A stretch of 64,000 nt of DNA, from contig NTMA01000004.1 of the NCBI GenBank assembly GCA_002917075.1, positions 124,001 to 188,000 on the forward strand, written 5' to 3'. The notes beneath the pieces were generated by a model, which searched no databases, had not been told where the DNA came from, and was given only the letters and a program-made list of their open reading frames with translations. This document shows positions 56,479 to 64,000 of the stretch, one piece after another (the stretch's first letter is position 1; each line of letters starts with the position of its first letter). The DNA comes from Hawksworthiomyces lignivorus (Eukaryota > Ascomycota > Sordariomycetes > Ophiostomatales > Ophiostomataceae). The position numbers and the translations under genes were made by a program.

Positions 56479-59400
56479 ATGACTGCTTACATCTTGTTTA
56501 CTCTGCGAAAAGATAATATACCCATAGAAATCTTTGACATCAATCACATTCAGGTGGATCCGACCACCTTCAACAAAAAGCGGAAACGGACGAACGCAGC
56601 ATGTGTTCGGTGTCATGAACGAAAAATCAAATGTGATGCAGGTATGTGTGGCGAGAGATCAAAGCCAAGCGTCGACCTTATTGCGTTTTTTTCCCATATT
56701 TATTGCAACTTGTGCGGTGTGAAGCCAATTCTTATCTAGCATGTTGGGCGCTTTGCCGCTGCTGCGACCTATTTCTTGAATATCCCAAAATGAACATAGC
56801 TGACCGTTGGGCCAGGTGCATCTGCGGGGAAAACATCCTGCAGAGTATGTTGACTCGCCGCCCTACTTTTTCCCTCTGAGATAGCCTCCCTAGTTGCCAG
56901 CTAACTAGAAATAAGAATTGTCTCTCGGCCGGCGTGTCCTGTGTGTAAGTGCTTGGCAAGATCTGTCTCAACTTCCTGTCCTGCTCTTTTTCTTCGGATA
57001 TGACCATTCTTGTTGACTTGCCTCTCTCGCTTTCTGGTAGGCTGCATGTCGATGGTCGGACGCGTGCAGGCCCTATACAAACAGTGATAGACAATGATGA
57101 GTTGCAGAATGATAGCGGCCAGGAAACTATAGAAGAAAGGAGCTCGCCCGAGTCACAGCCGTCCCAACCGCCCCTGCCAGCTTCGTCTGTGCCGGCGCTG
57201 CAAAGGAGGCCTAGTCCTGCCCCACGGCCTCCGGCAGACGTGTCTGTCCATCGGTTTGAAGCCTTTGTTGAAGACAACTTAGGAGCGTACACCCCTTCAT
57301 TCCGGTCACAGACGAGGGCCCCAACTTCAGTTGCATCAACAAGTACCGCCACCATCAGCACCGCCGACGCCGCAGCCGTCCTTTCGTCCTTTACTCCGAG
57401 CGTCACACACGACAGCTACAGCCAAAGCGAAGACCTACTCCTCCATGCACCGACGAGTAGCAATGCGAACACTAGCACAAACACGTACAACGCAAACAGC
57501 AGCATCAGCAGTTTTGGCAACAACTATTATCATACGCCACCTTCTCCGATGGCCAACGACCGCATCGAGGTGGAGATGGCAACGCGGGCCACACTTGACT
57601 GGGAGAAGGAAGTGACGGACCTCGATGCGGCCGACGTAGACTTCTTGCGGGCCAAGGGCGCCTTCGACTTGCCGTCGGCAGATCTCCAGGCCGATCTCAT
57701 CGACTCGTTCTTTAGCGACATCCACCCGACGTCGCCAGTGGTCAACCGCTGGGAGTTTCTCGCTGATTTCCGCGCAGGACGGCGGCAGAGCCGTCTGCTG
57801 CTGTTTGCAATCTTTACAGCCGCAGCGCGCGCGTGCCGGAACCCGGCGCTGCTGGATACCAAAGGCACCAATCATGCCAGCGCATGGCGGTTCTACCGTG
57901 CTACCAAGGTGACGTTTCCTGCGGGTTAGTTATACATTGTGCCAATGCTAACGCTTCGCAGGCTCTGCTCGATACCGGCTACGAACGTGATAGGCTCGTG
58001 GTCGTACAAGCCTTGTTGCTCATTACGTGGTGGTGGGACAAGAAAGACGACGGCGGGCGAAACATGCGAAGCTGTGCCGTGGACGCGATCAACACCGCCC
58101 AGAGCCTCGGAATGCATCGGTGGTATGTCAAGAACCCTAATTCAAGATGCTTGCGGCTTTGTGTCATGCTGATATGGTGCCAACAGGGACCAATATCCGC
58201 GGACGGTTGTTCAGCTTGGCTTGTGGAAGCGAATCTGGTGGTCGTGTGTTGTAAGTGCCTTTTGCTGGAATGCCGCCCAAGTTCTGAATGGCATCGTTGT
58301 TGACATATACGAACGCTTAGAATCGTGATGTTGGTGTTGCTGTTGCCCACGGCTTGCCATGCATGCTGTCTTTCGAAGATTCAGACGTGTACCCCCTGAC
58401 GCCACGGGACTTTAATGAAGACCCCAGCGGCGCTGCAGGTGGACAATGGTCCAGCTACACAGAATCCGAAGTCTTGTTTATGATTGAGCAGACGCGCGTC
58501 TCTGAGGCGCTCCGGCACATCCACAATCAATATTTCGTGAAGCAGCGTCTACAGCTCCGCCTGACGGGATCCATCGCGGCGCGAGAAGTGCAGCTGGACA
58601 ACGGACCCATGCCACCGGGACAGCGATTCCCACCGACGGAACAGCCAGACGACTACAAAGACAGAGGCCTGCTCCTCTGTCGAGAGTGGTTACAGAATGT
58701 GCCAGCGGCCGTGCAATACGATGTCGATGATGTTCAAGGCCACAGATTCTGGCCCGCGTTCTTACATATTCTCTACTAGTACGTTATATCCTAACCCGAG
58801 CACTGGAATTCACCAGATGTGTCTGACCATGTGCAAGCTCCAATATTATGCTTCGCTTCCGCGAGGTCTCCGTGTCACGGCCGACAAGTCCGCGCGCTCT
58901 AGCAGAACACCAATATTGCAAAACACGCGGCATCGCCGCAGCCACCATGGTCAGCAAGATAATACGCAATATGCGAGCTCATGGTCATGTACTACGGTGT
59001 ACAGGCCAATTGTATGTACTACAACTACCATACCAACTCCAAACGAGGCCAAATTGCTGATTTATTTCCTTCCTCTCAGAACAAATTCACTCTTCAACTG
59101 CCTCATTTTCTTCCTCATCGAAGGTCACTTGCAAGGAAACGAAGTCCGCGCAGACGCACGCCGCAAATATACGCTGTGCTTGAACCAACTCTACGAGTTC
59201 AGCCAGCTATGGGTCAGCGCCTCCCTGGTGCACCGCCTCTTTGAAGCTCTCCAGGCCAGCTTACTACAGCCCAACTTGCTACAACCCAATACCAGAGCTC
59301 TGGCATCCACATCGACGTCTGGAATCCTAGAGAATAGACAAGGTCACGAGCTGTTTCCAGGCTTTCGAGTTTCTAGTGATCTTACGCAGTCTGATATGAG

Positions 59401-59794
59401 ACAGTACGTGAAGCAATTTTTATTCTTTGGCTTCGCTTTTCAATTTTTCCCAGCACGCATTCGCTAACCAAGGTCTCTTCACTACTTGTATAGATTGATT
59501 GAGACCGACTTCTTCTATGCTGATAACACAGTGGATAGCGCCGGCCAGAACACTATCAGCCCTTGGACACTCCCCTCGCCAGAGGACGTGTGGTCGAACC
59601 TAGAGCAGCCACTCTTTGGTGGCCTTCCTGCGACGCTGGATGTCGACACATGGTAAGACTGAACTCAAAGAAAAGAAGCAGACAGACAAAGGCATACAAA
59701 AGCATATGCCGAACAATTGCGTGATAGAAGCTAACCCATTGCTGGAAACACTAGGCTCGACTTTTTCCAGCTAGGCGATGGGAAGCCGCTGTAG
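56479..59794 (+). CDS. Zn2Cys6 transcription factor with fungal middle-homology domain
   Basis: Eleven exons fit and give 822 residues: 56479-56641, 56816-56844, 56916-56944, 57041-57908, 57962-58122, 58187-58250, 58321-58778, 58838-59011, 59080-59403, 59494-59652 and 59755-59794. The zinc cluster starts ACVRCHERKIKC in exon 1 and is completed by two 29-nt microexons, GASAGKTSCR and NCLSAGVSCV. The spacing is exactly C-x2-C-x6-C-x10-C-x2-C-x6-C. Upstream KKRKRTN resembles CTF1-type cutinase regulators. The Fungal_trans domain lies in the middle (SFFSDIHPTSPVVNRWEF, LGLWKRIWWSCV, and FLHILYY followed by SNIMLRFRE). The gene is 360 bp upstream of, and co-directional with, the OYE, hydrolase and monooxygenase genes, so it may be their local regulator. 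Confidence 0.85.
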
Positions 59795-60153
59795 CTCAGC
59801 GATATTCGATGCCACTAAACACTAATTCGCCGGGGGGCGGATACCACACTAAGCCATTCTGGGCATCACCGAAGTGTCGACATGAGGTGTCTCTGCATAG
59901 ACTTTACGTGCTCTGCTTAGATGCCGCCTTTGCCTTTATTATTTTTTACGAGTTGGTTTTTTTAACCTTGTCGGAATATGAAGAAGGCGAGGCCCGAAGA
60001 AAAGAGGGGAAGAACAGCCTGACATCGGAAACTAAAACGCGAACACGCGAGAAGAGCGATTCCATCTCACTCAGAGCTTTGAAGATCCGCATCATCATTT
60101 GCCGACTGTCTTTCTGCCAACGCTCATCATCGCCGCCTCACTCCTCCGCAACT
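59795..60153. promoter_or_regulatory. Intergenic/leader before Old Yellow Enzyme gene
   Basis: The frame of the next gene stays open back to an ATG at 59809, but the translated leader is not OYE-like. The family N-terminus begins at the ATG at 60154, so this stretch is best read as promoter and 5' UTR. Confidence 0.6.
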
Positions 60154-61326
60154 ATGGCAGAAGCCTCCGCCCTCTTCTCTCCCCTGCGGGTTGGCCGCGC
60201 CGCCCTCTCTCACCGCATCGTCATGGCGCCCATGACACGCCGCCGCGCTACGGAGGACTTTGTTCCCACGGCGATCATGATCGAGTACTATACCCAGCGG
60301 GCTTCTGTCCCGGGCACGCTCCTGATCTCCGAGGCGACCTCAGTCTCTCCGCGCTCGGCGGCCCTCCCCAACACGCCGGGTCTCTTCACTCAGGAGCAGA
60401 TCGACGCCTGGAAGCCCATCACTAAGGCCGTGCACGACCGCGGCTCATTCATCTACGTGCAGTTGTGGATGTGCGGCAGGGCCGCGCGCCCAGGTGCCGT
60501 CAAGCGGGGCGCCGCGGTGATTTCAGCAAGTGATGTGCCCGTGGGTCCGGAGTCAACGGTCCCGCGGCCGCTAACCGAGGAAGAGATCGCCAGCTGCGTG
60601 GACGACTTCCGGCAGGCAGCGAAGAATGCGATTGCCGCTGGGTTCGACGGCGTAGAGCTGCACGGCGCTAACGGCTACCTGCTGGACCAGTTCACGCAGG
60701 ACGTGTCCAACCGACGGACGGACCGGTGGGGTGGTAGCGTGGAGAACCGGTCGCGGTTTCCCGTGGCAGTGGCCCAGGCGGTGGCAGAGGCTATCGGGGC
60801 CGAGCGTGTGGGCTACCGTGTGAGCCCCTGGAGCCGCCACCACGGCATGCGCATGGAGGATCCCGTACCCCAGTTTACTGACCTCGTCACCCGGCTCCGA
60901 GAACTCAAGCTGGGCTACCTGCACGTCATCGAGAGCCGCGTGCAGGCCAACGCCGACCTGCCAGAAGGGCTGGAACGCGAGCCGATCGACTTCGTTTCCG
61001 ACATCTGGGGTGCGACGTCACCCATCATCTATGCAGGTGGGTACAATGCAGAGACCTCGCGCCAGCGGGCGGATGAGGAGGTGGCCAAGGGGCGGCAGGG
61101 GCTGGTTGCCTTTGGGCGCACGTTTGTCAGCAACCCCGACCTGCCGCAGCGGATACAGGAGTGGCTGCCGGTGGTGCGGTACAACCGGGATCTCTTTTAC
61201 GAAGTCGGTGCCACGGTAGGCTACACAGACTACCCGCTGTTGACGGGCGACGACAAGGCAGAAGTTCGCACAGGCAAGGAGCATGTGTGGCCTGCGGCAA
61301 CCGTAGGAACCTTGCAGATCCGGTAA
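60154..61326 (+). CDS. Old Yellow Enzyme-family NADH:flavin oxidoreductase
   Basis: Single exon, 390 residues, FMN-binding TIM barrel. The N-terminus LFSPLRVGRAALSHRIVMAP and MTRRRA are typical of OYE. The substrate-binding pair and proton donor are H170, N173 and Y175 in VELHGANGYLLDQF. RWGGSVENRSRF and the phosphate-binding GGY...VAFGRTFVSNPDL complete the fold. These enzymes reduce the C=C bond of alpha,beta-unsaturated ketones and aldehydes with NAD(P)H. No targeting signal is seen, so it is probably cytosolic. I chose the start at 60154 because OYE homology begins there. It is third from the end of a co-directional run with a hydrolase and a flavin monooxygenase. Confidence 0.93.
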   Translation: MAEASALFSPLRVGRAALSHRIVMAPMTRRRATEDFVPTAIMIEYYTQRASVPGTLLISEATSVSPRSAALPNTPGLFTQEQIDAWKPITKAVHDRGSFIYVQLWMCGRAARPGAVKRGAAVISASDVPVGPESTVPRPLTEEEIASCVDDFRQAAKNAIAAGFDGVELHGANGYLLDQFTQDVSNRRTDRWGGSVENRSRFPVAVAQAVAEAIGAERVGYRVSPWSRHHGMRMEDPVPQFTDLVTRLRELKLGYLHVIESRVQANADLPEGLEREPIDFVSDIWGATSPIIYAGGYNAETSRQRADEEVAKGRQGLVAFGRTFVSNPDLPQRIQEWLPVVRYNRDLFYEVGATVGYTDYPLLTGDDKAEVRTGKEHVWPAATVGTLQIR

Positions 61327-61632
61327 GGCCATTCTACGTTGGGCGGGAATCATGTAACAATAAAACATAAAATCTTCCTGGATAGAGCGTATGATCCACG
61401 ATATTGCATGGTAGAAAATTTTAAAATACAAAAATTTAGAGAAGTTTTCCTTCCACGAACTCGCCATTTGTTCTGCTCTGTTCGTGCTTGTTCTAAAGCT
61501 GATTTAAAGTGTCCCGTAGAACTTAGCTCGTTATTAGACACCCGATTTCCCCACAGGCTCTCTTATTTTTAGGTAGCTTGCACTTGCAACACACTCGAAC
61601 TCTGCTTCAGCAGTTCAACGATTACTGAAATT
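61327..61632. other. Spacer between OYE and hydrolase genes
   Basis: 306 bp, AT-rich, carrying the OYE 3' end and the hydrolase promoter. No gene. Confidence 0.6.
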
Positions 61633-62535
61633 ATGGCTTCTTCATCAAAGATACCGCCGTCTTCGACGGGCTTTGTGACCATCTCCAAGAAGCCTGACAT
61701 TCGCCTCTTCTACTCGGTGACGCCTGCTCTGCCACTCGACCCCAGCCGGCCGACCCTCCTGTTATCCAGCTCGCTCGCCGCTACCACTGCCCTGTGGGAC
61801 AAGTTTACCGCCGAGTTTGCGCCGACGCACAACATCATCCGCTACGATGCGCGGTTCCACGGGCAGTCGCCGCTGTCGACGACGCCCGGCTTTGACTACG
61901 CTGCGGGCCACACGATGGACGACCTAGCCGACGACGTGATTGCCGTGCTGGACGCGGCCCTCGGCCCCAGCGCCGGCTCGTCCATCCGCGCCTTTATCGG
62001 GCTGAGCGTTGGCGGCGGCGTCGGCGTCTCGCTGGCCGCCCGCTACCCGGACCGCTTTGACAAGTTCATCATTGTGGGCTCGCGGGGCCACGCCCTGCCC
62101 GACGAGGCCAAGCGGTTCGCCGAGCGCGCCGCCTACCTGCGGCAGGCGGGCACGCGCGCGCAGGCGCGGCAGAGCGTGGAGCGCTGGTTCGGCGCGGAGT
62201 GGGCAAAGCAGCACCCGGAGACGGCCGCCGCCGTGGAGGACATTGTGGTGCAGACGCCCGTGGAGGGCTTCGAGGCGAGCGCGGCCGCGCTGGCCAAGCT
62301 GGACCTGTGGCCGCACGCCGAGGCCATCGGGAAGCGGCAGCAGCAGGAGGGGAAGAAGACGGTCCTGTTCGTCGTGGGCGACCAGGACGGCAAGCTGGTC
62401 GTGGACGAGACCCACGCGCTCGCAGAGAAAGCCGGCAGCCCCGTCATCGTGGTGCAAGACTGCGGGCACATTGTCAACGTGCAGCAGCCGGCGCGGTTCT
62501 ACGAAATCGTCCGGGAGTGGCTACAGGACAGCTGA
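61633..62535 (+). CDS. Alpha/beta-hydrolase (enol-lactonase-like)
   Basis: Single exon, 300 residues. The fold is clear: RYDARFHGQS near the oxyanion region and the nucleophile elbow GLSVGGG with Ser125. An acid lies in VVGDQDGKL (D250, with D252 as alternative), and the catalytic His is H279 in DCGHIVN. The overall look is close to 3-oxoadipate enol-lactonase and related carboxylesterases. No signal peptide. Its place between an Old Yellow Enzyme and a Baeyer-Villiger-type monooxygenase suggests it hydrolyses an ester or lactone made by the latter; that link is inferred. The substrate is unknown. Confidence 0.88.
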   Translation: MASSSKIPPSSTGFVTISKKPDIRLFYSVTPALPLDPSRPTLLLSSSLAATTALWDKFTAEFAPTHNIIRYDARFHGQSPLSTTPGFDYAAGHTMDDLADDVIAVLDAALGPSAGSSIRAFIGLSVGGGVGVSLAARYPDRFDKFIIVGSRGHALPDEAKRFAERAAYLRQAGTRAQARQSVERWFGAEWAKQHPETAAAVEDIVVQTPVEGFEASAAALAKLDLWPHAEAIGKRQQQEGKKTVLFVVGDQDGKLVVDETHALAEKAGSPVIVVQDCGHIVNVQQPARFYEIVREWLQDS

Positions 62536-63248
62536 TTCCGGTACTCCAGACAAATCATTTAGCATCCTACCTATAGTACTATAAGCATAGATCATTGCAA
62601 AGGCCAGTTTCTGGTCCACCTGCTCTCCGGCATGGCGTTATTTTGCCTCCGTCTTCGCCATTTTGCTTTAGAACCAGCAATTTCTCACGTGCTCTTTCTC
62701 CTTAGCTTAGACCCCATCAATTCCGATTGCAAAGCACATATGTCTTTTTTTTTTTTCTTTTCTTTTTTGCTGTCTTGTTGCCTTGCCACTTTTGCTTGCA
62801 ATCGCCGCGTGCTCTGTAGGACAATGCCGTCTTCCGTGCCCCGCTCAAAGTATCCCTCCTGTAATAGCCTCTCGGCGATGCCCAATTAGGAAATTATCGT
62901 GTTAGTGTTAGGCCGTGACGAAGAAACCGGTGCGATGGCGCAACCGCATCCTTGCGGCGCTACAGCAGAGCAAAAAGCAACTCAGGAAGCATTCATGCGA
63001 TACGCAGGCGTGCTGATTGAAGGGAGGCTCGGTTCTTTTTGACATCAGGTCGACAGAGACGAGGGGGATGCGGAGTGTCAATTATACTTCAGATAAACAT
63101 TTCTACGACACCGATATCTGAGTTGGAAAAGAGTAGTTCTCCTCTCTTTAATATTTTTTTCTGTTAATCTTCAAATAATCCAGAAGGAGTAGAGCTCGGC
63201 GTTTCACATTACTTCTCTGTATTCCTTGCTTTCATATACCTTTCTATC
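62536..63248. other. Spacer between hydrolase and monooxygenase genes
   Basis: 713 bp with a T-rich run near 62743-62768 and AT-rich sequence before the next start. No gene recognised. Confidence 0.6.
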
Positions 63249-64000
63249 ATGACTGTCTCATCAAACGGCGTCAACGGTGCCAACGGCACTAATGGCACAA
63301 ACGGAACTCACAGCACACAGGGCACCCCGGGCTACACACCACCGCCGGCTCCAACACCTTCGCCGATCTCGCCTGCTGTGAGCAGCCTTATCCCCCAGAT
63401 CAAGAGCGACATTATTGGTACCAACTATGTCCACGAGCCGCGCCCTATCCGGGCCATCTTCCTCGGCAGCGGCCTGTCCGGCGTGGCCTTTTCCTACAAA
63501 GCACGCCTTGTCGAGCAGTTCTCCTACACCATCTACGAGAAGAACCCCGACGTGGGCGGCGTCTGGTACACCCACAGATACCCGGGCATCTCGTGCGACG
63601 TACCGGCGCACGGCTACTCCTACACATTCCGGCCCAACCCCAACTGGAGCCGCTTCTACGCTGAGGGCCCCGAGATCCGCCGCTGGCTGCAGACACAGGC
63701 GCATGACTACGGCCTGTACGAGCATGCCAAATTTGAGCACGAGGTTCTGGGTGCTGTCTGGGACGAAAACCGCGGCGTCTGGACCGTCGAGGTCAAGGAC
63801 CTCAAGACCGGCCGCGTGTTCAAGGACGAGGCGGAGGTATTTATCAATGGCAGCGGTTCATTGAGGTAAGCGACCTTCTTCCAGCAGTTGAGCAAGAAGC
63901 AGCGCGTTTTGAGGCCCGGGTCCGCTAACAAACATACTCCGCAGCAACTGGAAGTGGCCAGACATCAACGGCCTGCACGACTTCAAGGGTCAGCTTCTGC
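63249..64000 (+). CDS. Flavin-dependent monooxygenase, Baeyer-Villiger type (partial)
   Basis: Cut by the right edge. Exon 1 is 63249-63865 and exon 2 starts at 63945 with intact frame (GSL joined to SNWKWPDINGL). The N-terminus has Asn/Gly-rich repeats (GVNGANGTNGTNGT), then the FAD-binding GSGLSG at 73-78 and EKNPDVGGVWYTHRYPG. The latter, with CDVPAHGYSYTF, is typical of class B flavin monooxygenases and Baeyer-Villiger enzymes. The last residues (DFKGQLL) are where the FxGxxxHxxxWP fingerprint should start, but the window ends there. These enzymes convert ketones to esters or lactones, or oxidise N or S atoms. A Baeyer-Villiger role is supported by the neighbouring hydrolase but not proven. 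Confidence 0.88.

Noticed and set aside
59809..60153. In-frame N-terminal extension of the Old Yellow Enzyme
   Set aside because: The extension has no OYE similarity. Homology starts at the ATG at 60154, so the upstream part is read as 5' UTR.

Overview
The window is nuclear DNA of a filamentous ascomycete (Pezizomycotina, probably Sordariomycetes; the class is inferred). The evidence is short GT-AG introns of about 50-175 bp, GC-rich coding exons, pyrimidine-rich leaders before start codons, and a gene set typical of this group: Zn2Cys6 regulator, secreted GMC oxidoreductase, DASH subunit, MOT1 transporter, SUR7/PalI protein. There are no prokaryotic operons, no CRISPR array, and I recognised no tRNA, rRNA or intact transposon.

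Left third (1-21.7 kb): M19 membrane dipeptidase (-), F-BAR/DEP/RhoGAP protein (+), secreted GMC oxidoreductase (+), FAR1-type zinc-finger protein (-), cytochrome b5 (+), FHL1-like FHA/forkhead factor (-), MOT1-type molybdate transporter (-) and a SUR7/PalI membrane protein (-).

Middle (21.7-37.2 kb) is gene-poor. It holds a 1336-residue TPR-CHAT protein (a caspase-like domain behind about 15 TPR-like repeats) between almost 4 kb and almost 5 kb of sequence without a clear gene. After it come one possible 69-residue gene and a large, mostly disordered 960-residue protein.

Housekeeping block (38-52.2 kb): YKT6 R-SNARE (-), INO80 subunit IES6 (-), DASH subunit DAD4 (+), a metaxin/SAM35-like mitochondrial import subunit (+), the GID/CTLH ubiquitin-ligase subunit VID30/GID1 (-) and INO80 subunit IES4 (-). 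I rebuilt the split genes by joining exons at splice sites so that frame and family motifs are kept. YKT6 has 7 exons, DAD4 has 5 (the first is only the ATG), and VID30 has 8.

Right end (56.5-64 kb): four co-directional genes that look like a small metabolic cluster. They are a Zn2Cys6 regulator, an Old Yellow Enzyme reductase, an alpha/beta hydrolase and a Baeyer-Villiger-type flavin monooxygenase cut by the window edge. A plausible joint role is reduction of an enone, conversion of a ketone to an ester or lactone, and hydrolysis of that product under the linked regulator; this is inference.

Most notable: the TPR-CHAT gene in its gene-poor setting; a RhoGAP domain lacking its arginine finger; a zinc cluster assembled from two successive 29-nt microexons; the ATG-only exon of DAD4; a GG instead of GT at the expected donor of the SAM35-like gene; and three CACGTG boxes within 73 bp upstream of FHL1.
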